Below, one piece after another: positions 7,886 to 16,330 of a stretch of 64,000 nucleotides of DNA. The notes below the pieces were generated by a model, which was not told where the DNA came from, searched no databases, and worked only from the letters and a program-made list of their open reading frames with translations. Position 1 is the first letter of the stretch, and every line of letters starts with the position of its first letter. The position numbers and the translations under genes are program-made. The DNA comes from Chitinophagaceae bacterium (lineage in GTDB: Bacteria; Bacteroidota; Bacteroidia; Chitinophagales; Chitinophagaceae), in the NCBI GenBank assembly GCA_016720825.1, contig JADKJV010000004.1, positions 215,421 through 279,420 of the forward strand. Reading direction: 5' to 3'.

Positions 7886-8453
7886 TGAGTACGAAAGCAT
7901 ATTCCCCGAGACTGGCCGATAAGTACAAAAACGAAGTTGTACCGGCACTGGTAAAAAAATTCGGTTATTCAACCATGATGCAGGCTCCTAAACTGGAGAA
8001 AATCTGCCTGAACCGTGGCGTGAACGGTGCGGTTACTGATAAAAAACTGGTTGATATCGCCGTAGATGAGCTGACAACCATCACTGGTCAGAAAGCAGTA
8101 TCCACGATGTCTAAAAAGATATCTCCAACTTCAAACTCCGTAAGGCTATGCCGATCGGCGCCCGCGTGACACTGCGTGGTGATAAAATGTTTGAATTCAT
8201 GGATCGCCTGATCGCTGTGGCACTGCCCCGTGTACGTGACTTCAAAGGTGTAAGTGAAAAGGCATTTGACGGTCGTGGTAACTATACCCTGGGCGTAACA
8301 GAGCAGATCATTTTCCCGGAGATCGATATTGACAAGGTGAATAAAATCACCGGTATGGATATCACCTTCGTGACAACAGCTGCAACCGATGAAGAGGCAT
8401 TTGAACTGCTTAAAGAGCTGGGCATGCCTTTCAGAAAAGCAAATACTAATTAA
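7885..8453 (+). CDS. rplE: Large ribosomal subunit protein uL5, frameshifted
   Basis: Two frames together encode a complete L5: residues up to AVSTMSKK in the first frame and AMPIGARVTLRGDKMFEFMDRL onward in another. Restoring one G after position 8118 (aag-gat-atc) gives SKKDISNFKLRKAMPIGARV, the conserved L5 sequence. L5 binds 5S rRNA and is essential, and no second copy is visible in this window. A single-base deletion in the assembled sequence is therefore the likeliest explanation, although true inactivation cannot be excluded from the sequence alone. Confidence 0.9.
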
Positions 8454-8478
8454 TCGCAAAAACAGATAATCATTAATT

Positions 8479-8748
8479 ATGGCTAAAACCTCAGTAAAAG
8501 CCAGGCAAAGAAAAAGGGAGAAAATGGTTGCCCAAATGGCTACTAAAAGAGCCGAGTTGAAGAAAGCCGGTGACTGGAAAGCACTGGATGATCTTCCCAA
8601 AAACTCTTCCTCAGTCAGGTTGAAAAACCGTTGCGCCCTCACAGGCCGTCCCAAAGGTTATGTCCGTTATTTCGGCATCTCCCGTGTGGCACTCCGTGAT
8701 ATGGCACTGAACGGAAAAATTCCTGGCCTGAAAAAAGCCAGCTGGTAA
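8479..8748 (+). CDS. rpsN: Small ribosomal subunit protein uS14, zinc-free form
   Basis: The 89-residue protein ends RCALTGRPKGYVRYFGISRVALRDMALNGKIPGLKKASW. The CxxC pairs of the zinc-binding form are absent, so this is the long C-minus S14 type. It stands in normal position between rplE and rpsH. Confidence 0.95.
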   Translation: MAKTSVKARQRKREKMVAQMATKRAELKKAGDWKALDDLPKNSSSVRLKNRCALTGRPKGYVRYFGISRVALRDMALNGKIPGLKKASW

Positions 8749-8816
8749 TTCATCAATTCAATTAAAAAACTTATCCAATTATCCCGGTACTACCGGGAAA
8801 CAGGAGGGAAAAAAAT

Positions 8817-9215
8817 ATGGTAACAGATCCTATCGCAGATTTCCTGACGAGAATCCGTAACGCACAGATGGCCGGACACCGTGTGGTGGACATTCCTGCT
8901 TCTAATCTGAAAAAGCGCATGACGGAAATTTTGTACAACCAGGGTTATATCCTGAAGTACAAATTTGAGGATGATAACAAACAAGGCGTGATCAAGATCG
9001 CCCTGAAGTATGATCCTTCAACTAAGCAACCTGCTATCCAAAGCATGGAGCGTGTCAGCCGTCCGGGTTTACGTCAGTATTCCAAACCTGCTGATTTCCG
9101 CCGTGTGAAAAATGGCCTGGGTGTGGCTATCCTGTCAACTTCAAAAGGAGTAATGACAGACAAAGAAGCCAAAGCGCAGAATGTAGGTGGTGAAGTTCTT
9201 TGCTACGTGTATTAA
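8817..9215 (+). CDS. rpsH: Small ribosomal subunit protein uS8
   Basis: The 132-residue protein begins MVTDPIADFLTRIRNAQMAGH and ends ATVLSTSKG-like (AILSTSKGVMTDKEAKAQNVGGEVLCYVY), the S8 signature. The preceding sequence caggagggaaaaaaatATG contains aggagg, one of the rare Shine-Dalgarno-like sites in this cluster. S8 binds 16S helix 21. Confidence 0.96.
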   Translation: MVTDPIADFLTRIRNAQMAGHRVVDIPASNLKKRMTEILYNQGYILKYKFEDDNKQGVIKIALKYDPSTKQPAIQSMERVSRPGLRQYSKPADFRRVKNGLGVAILSTSKGVMTDKEAKAQNVGGEVLCYVY

Positions 9216-9329
9216 ACTATGCATCGGGTAACACCGAAGCAGGCAGCCGGATGACAATTTAAGTTCTCTATACGGAACTGAACACGTCCGGAAGGCTCAA
9301 ACAAATTATAAAAATTACAAACAGAAATT

Positions 9330-9884
9330 ATGTCCCGTATAGGTAAAAAATCGATTGTTATCCCTGAAGGTGTAACTGTTACAATCAGTAAGGATAACGT
9401 GGTGACTGTAAAAGGCAAGAATGGTGAACTGAAGCAGACTATTGACCGCGACATCACGGTTGAAGTAGCTGATGGTCATATTCATTTCAAACGCCCGACT
9501 GACCAGATCCGTCACCGCGCCCTGCATGGTTTATACCGTTCAATTGTTTCCAACCTGGTAAAGGGGGTAACAGAAGGTTATGTACGCAAACTCGAACTGA
9601 TTGGTGTGGGTTTCAAAGCAGCCAACCAGGGAAACGTACTTGATCTTGCACTGGGTTATTCTCACAATATCATTTTCGAAGTTCCCAAAGAACTGAAAGT
9701 GACAACTGCCCAGGAAAAAGGTCAGAACCCGCTTATCACACTGGAAGGTATTGACAAGCAGCTGATCGGACAGGTTTCTGCAAAAATCCGTGGTCTGCGC
9801 AAGCCCGAACCGTACAAAGGAAAAGGTGTTCGTTATGTTGGTGAAGTTGTACGTAAGAAAGCTGGTAAAGCTGCAGGTAAATAA
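9330..9884 (+). CDS. rplF: Large ribosomal subunit protein uL6
   Basis: The 184-residue protein MSRIGKKSIVIPEGVTVTIS... holds the duplicated L6 fold and the C-terminal signature KIRGLRKPEPYKGKGVRYVGE. L6 sits near the sarcin-ricin loop. A 114-base gap separates it from rpsH; I see no clear repeat in that gap. Confidence 0.96.
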   Translation: MSRIGKKSIVIPEGVTVTISKDNVVTVKGKNGELKQTIDRDITVEVADGHIHFKRPTDQIRHRALHGLYRSIVSNLVKGVTEGYVRKLELIGVGFKAANQGNVLDLALGYSHNIIFEVPKELKVTTAQEKGQNPLITLEGIDKQLIGQVSAKIRGLRKPEPYKGKGVRYVGEVVRKKAGKAAGK

Positions 9885-9936
9885 TCAATGAATCACAAAC
9901 CTGCGGCAAAATCCGCGGGACTTAAATAGAAATAAG

Positions 9937-10296
9937 ATGAACGCAAAAGGAAAATCATCCAGGAGAGACAGGATCCGGCATAACATCCGGAACAAGATAA
10001 GCGGTACTGCTGCTAAACCCCGTCTTTCTGTATTCAGGAGCAATACTGATATCTATGTTCAGCTGATTGATGATGTGAACGGTGCCACACTGGCTTCCGC
10101 ATCATCCAAGGACAAAGAAATCGTTGCCCAGAAAGTAAATAAATCTGAAAAAGGTAAACTCGTAGGTGCAGCCATTGCCAAAAAAGCAGTAGCCCTGGGC
10201 CTGAAAGATGTAACCTTCGATCGTGGTGGTTATCTCTACCATGGCCGTGTGAAAATGGTGGCTGACGGTGCCCGCGAAGGCGGTCTCGTGTTTTAA
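9937..10296 (+). CDS. rplR: Large ribosomal subunit protein uL18
   Basis: The 119-residue protein has a basic N-terminus (SSRRDRIRHNIRNKI), KPRLSVFRSNTDIYVQLIDD and the C-terminal VTFDRGGYLYHGRVKMVADGAREGGL, all typical of L18, a 5S rRNA binder. Confidence 0.96.
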   Translation: MNAKGKSSRRDRIRHNIRNKISGTAAKPRLSVFRSNTDIYVQLIDDVNGATLASASSKDKEIVAQKVNKSEKGKLVGAAIAKKAVALGLKDVTFDRGGYLYHGRVKMVADGAREGGLVF

Positions 10297-10331
10297 GAAA
10301 ATGATCATAAACTTTTTAATTACTAGCATAC

Positions 10332-10850
10332 ATGTCAAAGTTTAACGTAAACAGGGTCAAAGCCGGAGACCTGGAACTGAAAGACAAAGTGGTTGCCATC
10401 AACCGTGTTGTTAAAACAACCAAAGGCGGCCGTGCATTCAGTTTCTCCGCACTCGTAGTAGTGGGGAACGAAAATGGTGTGGTGGGTCACGGACTTGGCA
10501 AAGCCAAGGAAGTGCAGGAAGCCATTACCAAGGGTATTGAAGATGCCAAGAAGAACCTGATTAAAGTTCCGATCATGAAGGGTACTATTCCCCATGACCA
10601 GTGGGCGAAAGAAGGTGCTGCTAAAGTACTCATCAAACCCGCCGCTCATGGTACTGGTGTAATCGCAGGAGGTTCTATGCGTGCTGTACTCGAAGCAGCC
10701 GGTGTAACTGACGTGCTTGCCAAATCACTGGGTTCTGCCAACCCCCACAACGTGGTTAAAGCTACGTTCAAGGCCCTGGCGCTGCTCCGTGAACCAATCT
10801 CCATTGCCAAAACAAGGACAATGGGTTTAAAGAAAGTATTTAACGGATAA
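10332..10850 (+). CDS. rpsE: Small ribosomal subunit protein uS5
   Basis: The 172-residue protein shows the S5 double-stranded RNA-binding region (LKDKVVAINRVVKTTKGGRAFSFSALVVVGN) and the GTGVIAGGSMRAVLEAAGV and NPHNVVKATFKAL motifs. S5 contributes to decoding fidelity in the 30S subunit. Confidence 0.97.
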   Translation: MSKFNVNRVKAGDLELKDKVVAINRVVKTTKGGRAFSFSALVVVGNENGVVGHGLGKAKEVQEAITKGIEDAKKNLIKVPIMKGTIPHDQWAKEGAAKVLIKPAAHGTGVIAGGSMRAVLEAAGVTDVLAKSLGSANPHNVVKATFKALALLREPISIAKTRTMGLKKVFNG

Positions 10851-10882
10851 TTTCATTCGGTCATTCCGCAAAAGAAATCATT

Positions 10883-11065
10883 ATGAAAAAGATCAAAATA
10901 ACATTGGTAAAGAGTCCGATTGACAGGCCCGAACGCCAGAAGCTTACGCTGAAAGCACTCGGACTGAACAAGACGAATTCAAGCCGTGAAGTAGAAGCCA
11001 CCCCTCAGATCCTGGGTATGGTCAGGAAACTGACTCACCTGCTGAAGGTGGAAGACGCGAAATAA
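10883..11065 (+). CDS. rpmD: Large ribosomal subunit protein uL30
   Basis: The 60-residue protein MKKIKITLVKSPIDRPERQKLTLKALGL... is a complete L30. It is followed by an unusual 166-base non-coding gap before rplO. Confidence 0.95.
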   Translation: MKKIKITLVKSPIDRPERQKLTLKALGLNKTNSSREVEATPQILGMVRKLTHLLKVEDAK

Positions 11066-11178
11066 ATGTGCAAATTTGAAAATGTGCAAATGTGAAAATT
11101 AATACAGCGTATTAAAGTTGAAATTCACTCCCGGTTTGCACATTTATCACATTTCCACATTTATAACATTTTCACATT
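11066..11178 (+). repeat. tgtgcaaat/tttgcacat inverted phrase repeat
   Basis: The left part (11066-11100) has steps of atgtgcaaatttgaaa and the right part (11133-11178) has steps of tttgcacatttatcacattt, roughly the reverse complement. The two can form a long imperfect hairpin inside the spc part of the operon. rpmD and rplO are usually almost adjacent, so the insertion is conspicuous. Confidence 0.75.
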
Positions 11179-11231
11179 AACAAAAGCGAGCTCCGGGCTT
11201 TCGGAGCGTTGAGTTTAAAATAAAAGCAATT

Positions 11232-11681
11232 ATGAAACTGCATGAATTAAGACCCGCAAAGGGCGCAACACACAAAACGAAAAGAATTGGTCGCGGTGAT
11301 GGTTCCGGCCATGGTGGTACATCCACAAAAGGTACCAAAGGTGCCCAGAGCCGTACCGGGTTTAAAAATAAAATGGCCCACGAAGGTGGCCAGATGCCTA
11401 TCCAGCGCCGTGTTCCTAAAAGAGGTTTCAAAAACCCCCACCGCGTTGAATACAAAGTACTCAACATCGGACAGGTTCAGCATTTATCAGACAGGCATGG
11501 TATTACCGAATTCACACTGGAAAATCTTTACATTAACAAATTGATAAGCCAGAATGATAAGGTGAAGGTGCTTGGAAATGGTGAACTGACAGGTAAATTC
11601 ACTTTCAAAGTGAATGCTGTCAGCGAGAAAGCCAAAGCCGCTATTGAAGCAGCAGGTGGAACGGTTGAAATCGTAAAGTAA
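11232..11681 (+). CDS. rplO: Large ribosomal subunit protein uL15
   Basis: The 149-residue protein MKLHELRPAKGATHKTKRIGRGDGSGHGGTSTKGTKGAQSRTG has the glycine-rich basic N-terminal arm of L15 and the C-terminal domain with KVLGNGELTGKFTFKVNAVSEKAKAAIEAAGG. It is the last ribosomal protein gene of the cluster. Confidence 0.96.
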   Translation: MKLHELRPAKGATHKTKRIGRGDGSGHGGTSTKGTKGAQSRTGFKNKMAHEGGQMPIQRRVPKRGFKNPHRVEYKVLNIGQVQHLSDRHGITEFTLENLYINKLISQNDKVKVLGNGELTGKFTFKVNAVSEKAKAAIEAAGGTVEIVK

Positions 11682-11696
11682 TTTTTACTAAATTGC

Positions 11697-11719
11697 CATG
11701 ATGCATCTAATGCATCATG
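11697..11719 (+). promoter_or_regulatory. Perfect hairpin in the rplO-secY gap
   Basis: CATGATGCAT (11697-11706) and ATGCATCATG (11710-11719) form a perfect 10 bp stem with a three-base loop, 16 bases after the rplO stop and 35 bases before secY. The downstream tgtgtttt is a weak T-tract. It could attenuate transcription or set mRNA ends between rplO and secY. Confidence 0.55.
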
Positions 11720-11753
11720 TGTGTTTTACGGCTAATAAATTATAATTATCCCC

Positions 11754-13091
11754 GTGAAGAAATTTGTACAGACCCTGAAGAATATCTGGAGCATTGAGGA
11801 CCTGCGCAGCAAGATCGTTTTCACGCTGGTCATGATCGCTATCTACCGGATAGGCACTCACATCGTTTTACCGGGCATCAACCCGATTGAAATGAAGGAC
11901 AGTGGCTCCGGTAATAATAATGGTCTGCTCGGACTGATTGACGCCTTCTCTGGTGGTGCCTTTAAACAGGCTTCCATCTTTGCCCTGGGTATCATGCCTT
12001 ATATCTCTGCTTCCATCTTTATGCAGCTGATGACGGTGCTTGTGCCCCGTTTCCAGAAAATGCAGAAAGAAGGTGACAGCGGACGCAAGAAAATCAACCA
12101 GTACACCCGTTATCTCACAGTTATTGTAACCATGCTCCAGGCATCGGCTTACGTAACTTACATACACAGCATCGCTGGTGCAGGTGGCATCATGCCCGGA
12201 TTTGGTAATGCTAACTTCTGGCTGAGTTCAGTAGTTGTGCTTACAGCAGGTACTATGTTCGTGATGTGGATGGGTGAGAAAATCACTGATAAAGGTTTAG
12301 GTAACGGTACCTCACTGATCATCATGATCGGTATCCTTGCCCGTCTCCCGGAATCATTTATCCAGGAACTGGCTTCCAAATCAAACCGGAATGGAGATAT
12401 CCTCGTGTTTATCATCGAGATCGCAATCCTGATCGCTATCATTATGGGTTGTATCCTGCTGATCCAGGGTGTACGTAAAGTGCCTGTAAACTATGCCAAG
12501 CAGATTGTAGGTAACCGCCAGTTCGGTGGTGCCCGCCAGTTCCTGCCGCTTAAAGTGAACAGTGCCGGTGTAATGCCCATCATCTTCGCCCAGGCTATCA
12601 TTTTCATCCCGACCATATTCGCTAACTACCGTACTTCCGGAGGTATTTTCACCATCCTGAGTGATCACAGTAACATTTGGTACATGCTGATCTACTCCAT
12701 TGTGGTAATCGGATTTACCTTCCTGTACACAGCGTTGATCTTTAATCCCAAGCAGATTGCAGATAACCTGAAACAGAATAATGGTTTCATTCCCGGTGTT
12801 AAACCCGGACAGCCCACAGCTGATTATATCGGTACTATTATGGACCGGATTACCTTCCCCGGAGCGGTATTACTCGCTTTCGTTGGTATCCTGCCCGGTA
12901 TCGCAGCCAAAGCCGGTGTAACCTCCCAGTTCTCCACTTTCTTCGGCGGTACTTCACTGCTGATCATGGTGGGTGTTATCCTGGATACACTGCAGCAGAT
13001 TGAAACACAGCTGCTGATGCGCCAGTACGACGGACTGATGAAGAGCGGACGAATCCAGGGCCGCCAAACCAGCTCTGCCGTTCAGATGTAA
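11754..13091 (+). CDS. secY: Preprotein translocase subunit SecY
   Basis: The 445-residue polytopic membrane protein starts at a GTG (gtgaagaaatttgta). It has the SecY signatures RIGTHIVLPGI, FSGGAFKQASIFALGIMPYISASI (plug and TM2 region) and GNGTSLIIMIGI, and about ten hydrophobic segments. It forms the SecYEG channel for export and membrane insertion, which the adhesin and secreted proteins of this window would need. A strong terminator follows. Confidence 0.97.
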   Translation: MKKFVQTLKNIWSIEDLRSKIVFTLVMIAIYRIGTHIVLPGINPIEMKDSGSGNNNGLLGLIDAFSGGAFKQASIFALGIMPYISASIFMQLMTVLVPRFQKMQKEGDSGRKKINQYTRYLTVIVTMLQASAYVTYIHSIAGAGGIMPGFGNANFWLSSVVVLTAGTMFVMWMGEKITDKGLGNGTSLIIMIGILARLPESFIQELASKSNRNGDILVFIIEIAILIAIIMGCILLIQGVRKVPVNYAKQIVGNRQFGGARQFLPLKVNSAGVMPIIFAQAIIFIPTIFANYRTSGGIFTILSDHSNIWYMLIYSIVVIGFTFLYTALIFNPKQIADNLKQNNGFIPGVKPGQPTADYIGTIMDRITFPGAVLLAFVGILPGIAAKAGVTSQFSTFFGGTSLLIMVGVILDTLQQIETQLLMRQYDGLMKSGRIQGRQTSSAVQM

Positions 13092-13112
13092 TGAGTTATC
13101 TTAACAATATTC

Positions 13113-13147
13113 AAACCCGGTCAGCCTGCTGACCGGGTTTTATTTTT
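13113..13147 (+). terminator. Intrinsic terminator after secY
   Basis: AAACCCGGTCAG (13113-13124), loop CCTG and CTGACCGGGTTT (13129-13140) form a perfect 12 bp stem followed by TATTTTT. It separates the ribosomal operon from map. Confidence 0.9.
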
Positions 13148-13161
13148 CACGATATTTGCAA

Positions 13162-13989
13162 ATGATGTTTTGTAAAACAGATGAACAGGTAGAACAAATG
13201 CGGGCCGCAGCCCGGCTGGTAAGCAGCTCGCTGACTATGGCAGCCGGTATGCTCAAACCCGGACTGGATACCCTTTCCGTGGATAAAGCCATCGCTGATT
13301 TTATCCGTGATCATGGTGCCGTTCCCTCATTCCTGAACTACCATGGTTACCCCTTTAACACCTGTATCTCCGTGAATGATGTGGTGGTGCACGGGTTTCC
13401 CAATAAAAAACCATTGAAGGAAGGGGATATTGTTTCCATTGATGTGGGTGTAATCCTGAACGGCTGGCATGGTGACCACGCCTATACTTTCGCAATCGGT
13501 GATCCTGGTGCTGATGTGATGCAACTGATCCGGGTTACCAAAGAATCATTATACAAAGGCATTGAAAAAGCAGTGGTGGGTAATTATACCGGTGATATCG
13601 GTTATGCTATCCAGGAACATACTGAAAAAAAACATGGGTATGGCGTAGTACGTGAGCTGGTTGGTCATGGCCTGGGGAAAAATCTGCATGAAGATCCGCA
13701 GATTCCTAATTATGGTAAACGGGGAACCGGGAAAAAATTAAAAGACGGATTAGTGCTGGCTATTGAGCCGATGATCAATATGGGGAAGAAAGATGTGTTT
13801 ACTGAATCTGACGGATGGACAGTGAGAACGCGTGATGGCAAACCTTCCGTCCACTTTGAACACGATGTTTGCGTGCGCAAATCCAAAGCAGATATTTTAT
13901 CTGATTATTCTATTATAGAAAAAGCGGAGAGAGCCAACCCGGATTTATTTACGGAGTCCGCTGTGTCTTCTGCGCAATCCGCTTTATGA
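13162..13989 (+). CDS. map: Methionine aminopeptidase type I
   Basis: The protein has about 275 residues. The five metal ligands are visible: two Asp in SIDVGVILNGWHGDHAYTF, His in LVGHGLGKNLHEDP, Glu in LAIEPMINMG and Glu in VHFEHDV. It removes the initiator methionine. The start is ATG at 13162 or 13165. GATATTTG at 13151-13158 is one mismatch from the -7 consensus and is only a few bases upstream, so the mRNA may be almost leaderless. In many Bacteroidota map leads into infA-rpmJ-rpsM; here the next gene is unrelated and overlaps by four bases. Confidence 0.93.
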   Translation: MMFCKTDEQVEQMRAAARLVSSSLTMAAGMLKPGLDTLSVDKAIADFIRDHGAVPSFLNYHGYPFNTCISVNDVVVHGFPNKKPLKEGDIVSIDVGVILNGWHGDHAYTFAIGDPGADVMQLIRVTKESLYKGIEKAVVGNYTGDIGYAIQEHTEKKHGYGVVRELVGHGLGKNLHEDPQIPNYGKRGTGKKLKDGLVLAIEPMINMGKKDVFTESDGWTVRTRDGKPSVHFEHDVCVRKSKADILSDYSIIEKAERANPDLFTESAVSSAQSAL

Positions 13990-15221
13990 GCAGGCCTTTA
14001 CTGGTAGTGGCAGGAGGCGGCGCAGCCGGTTTCTTCTGTGCAGTTAATGCAGCCAGGCTTCATCCCGGCAGGGAAGTAGTGCTCCTGGAAAAATCCCATA
14101 AATTATTATCCAAGGTAAAAGTGAGCGGCGGTGGCCGTTGTAACCTTACGCATGATTGTGCCAATGCCAATGAGATGAGCCAGGCTTATCCGAGAGGCCG
14201 GCATTTTGTGAAGAAAGTACTCCACCGTTTTTTCGCTACCGATACGGTGCAATGGTTTACAGAAAGGGGAGTGGCTATCAAAACAGAAGCAGATGGCCGT
14301 ATGTTCCCCGTCAGTGATTCTTCTGCCAGCATCATGGAATGCCTGATGCAGGAAGCCAACCGCTTTGGCATTAAAATCATGATGAATGCTGAAGTGGTAA
14401 AAGCAGTAACAGATGAGAAAGGCTGGACCATCCGGTTAAAAGATAACCGTGTACTGGAGTCTGAAAATTTCTGTATTGCCTGTGGCGGATACCCGCGATC
14501 AGATATGTTCCAGTGGCTGCGCGAAACCGGTCATACAATCGTTGACCCCGTTCCTTCTTTATTTACATTCAATATACCACAGCATCCACTCAAAGAACTG
14601 ATGGGTATCAGTATCCCGCATGCAAGGGTAAAAGTGGCCGGCACATCCCTGGAAGAGGAAGGGCCCTTACTGATTACACATTGGGGACTCAGTGGCCCTG
14701 CGGTGCTTCGCCTCAGTGCGCGCGGTGCGAGGGAACTGCATGAGATGAAATACAACTGCCGCATCCTGGTAAACTGGTTGCCTGAATACAATGAACAAAG
14801 TTTGCAGGATGCATTCCGGCTTTACCGGATCCAGGAAGCCAAACAGGTGATGCAGGGCCGTAATCCTTTTGATTATCCAAAACGGTTCTGGGATCAGTTG
14901 TTACAGATGGCCGGCGTGAAAGAAGGAACCCGTTGGGCAGATCTTACAGCCGTATCACAAAACAAACTGGTTAAATCCATTTGTGCTTTTGAGTTTGCCG
15001 TGAACGGGAAAACCACATTCAAAGAAGAATTCGTGACAGCCGGCGGTATTGATTTAGCGGAAGTGGATCCACAGACGATGATGAGTAAAAAACACAAAGG
15101 CCTTTTTTTCGCCGGGGAAATACTGGATGTGGATGGGATTACCGGCGGATATAATTTCCAGTTTGCCTGGAGCAGCGGCTGGATCGCCGCGAATTCACTG
15201 GTTAGTCAAGCTGCCGGTTAA
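13986..15221 (+). CDS. BaiN/HI0933-family FAD-dependent oxidoreductase
   Basis: The 411-residue protein begins SRPLLVVAGGGAAGFFCAVNAA, a dinucleotide-binding GGGxxG motif, followed by EKSHKLLSKVKVSGGGRCNLTH, the signature of the HI0933/YhiN/BaiN family. The C-terminal FFAGEILDVDGITGGYNFQFAWSSG closes the FAD site. The physiological substrate of most members is unknown. The start overlaps the map stop (ATGA), which suggests cotranslation. The end overlaps the convergent acyltransferase by 20 bases. Confidence 0.88.
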   Translation: MSRPLLVVAGGGAAGFFCAVNAARLHPGREVVLLEKSHKLLSKVKVSGGGRCNLTHDCANANEMSQAYPRGRHFVKKVLHRFFATDTVQWFTERGVAIKTEADGRMFPVSDSSASIMECLMQEANRFGIKIMMNAEVVKAVTDEKGWTIRLKDNRVLESENFCIACGGYPRSDMFQWLRETGHTIVDPVPSLFTFNIPQHPLKELMGISIPHARVKVAGTSLEEEGPLLITHWGLSGPAVLRLSARGARELHEMKYNCRILVNWLPEYNEQSLQDAFRLYRIQEAKQVMQGRNPFDYPKRFWDQLLQMAGVKEGTRWADLTAVSQNKLVKSICAFEFAVNGKTTFKEEFVTAGGIDLAEVDPQTMMSKKHKGLFFAGEILDVDGITGGYNFQFAWSSGWIAANSLVSQAAG

Positions 15222-16163
15222 GGTAAATACAGGCCTTTCCCGTTAACGGTGCCACCATCCATAATGCAAACACCCACGCATTGCCGGAAATCAGGTATGC
15301 AGTAAGAGATATCACTAATAAATATACCGGATAGAAAATACTGAGCAGCGCCAGCATGATTGAGTCATAGTGGTCAATGCCTTTTGTTCTGGCATAAGTA
15401 ATCGCTCTCATGGAGTAATAAAACGGCGCATTGATAATCCAGCCGGGAATGGCAGGGATAAACAACAGCATTTTTAATAAGACCGGGATTTGAACGGTCA
15501 GCTTTTCTTTTTTCTTTTCAATATCAGTTGCAGGTATTTCATACACCAGTTGTTCCAGTGAAGCCCGCAGTTTATCATTAAACAGTATGTTGGATTTTCC
15601 GTCGCTGATACCGGCCGGGAAATCTTTGCGGGTAATCGGTTCGCCGCAATAGATAAAGATATTCTTACCGGTGCGATGGAATGAATTGTAATTAATACCG
15701 ATGGGCTGGATCGTAAGCGGGATTTTATCTTCCCAGCAACTGAAGGCCAGTCTTGCTGTCCCTTTTTTCAAGGGGCGCAGGTGCCATTCGTTGATACATT
15801 TCCCTTCACTGAAAATCAGCACCACACCATCCTGCAGGAATATTTTTTTACAGTCGCTGAATGTTTTGTAATTCTCTTCCAGGTTCTCCACGCCCTCACT
15901 GACCCGGTACACCGGCAGCATTTTCAGGCTGAACAGGATTTTGCTGATGAGTGGCGATTTAAATGCATCCCCACGGGCCAGGGACCAGACCGGTTCCTTA
16001 AAAAGTATATCCAGTATAATTGCGTCGAGAAAAGAATTGGGGTGATTGACTGCAAGGAGGAGCGGGCCTTTTGCTTTAACAATTCCGGATGGCTCAGGTG
16101 GATTTTGCGGGCGTAAATCCTGAGGGCAAGGCCAATCCAAACTTTGAGAAGCTTGTAAAGCAA
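15202..16163 (-). CDS. PlsC-like glycerolipid acyltransferase, frameshifted near the N-terminus
   Basis: The main frame has the acyltransferase motifs AVNHPNSFLDAI (catalytic H-x4-D) and IFSEGKCINEWHLRPLKKGTARLA, and a C-terminal membrane region. The authentic N-terminus (YKLLKVWIGLALRIYARKIHLSHPELLKQK) lies in another frame. Restoring one G in the run at 16067-16068 gives LLKQKGPLLLAVNHP. The start is taken as TTG at 16161-16163 and is uncertain. The uncorrected frame would begin MEFGILEFGIWNF, which is merely a translation of the adjacent ttccaaa repeat. It probably acylates lysophosphatidate or a related lipid. Confidence 0.7.
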
Positions 16164-16195
16164 GTGTTTTTTTACCTTGAAAGATAACAATAATA

Positions 16196-16330
16196 AAATT
16201 CCAAATTCCAAATTCCAAAATTCCAAATTCCAAATCCCAAACTCATAACCTGAAAGCATGAGGTTAGACGTTTGGAATTTGGTATTTGGATTTTGGAATT
16301 TCGCCCCGATGGCTATCGGGATTGGAATTT
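16196..16330 (+). repeat. Long ttccaaa/ttggaat inverted phrase repeat with a cgatagctatcg palindrome
   Basis: 16196-16243 repeats aaattccaaattcc steps. 16270-16330 repeats ttggaatttgg steps in the opposite sense, so the two halves pair. A near-palindrome CCCCGATGGCTATCGGGA (16304-16321) is embedded near the right end. The repeat lies between the acyltransferase and the sigma-linked membrane gene and touches the 3' end of the latter. Confidence 0.8.

Noticed and set aside
8110..8169. Programmed ribosomal frameshift in rplE
   Set aside because: The site (ctaaaaagat) is no known slippery motif with a downstream structure, and a lost G explains the sequence fully; similar errors occur in many other genes here.
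15924..16259. Separate small gene upstream of the acyltransferase
   Set aside because: Its middle part is the true N-terminus of the acyltransferase in a shifted frame, and its start is repeat DNA.
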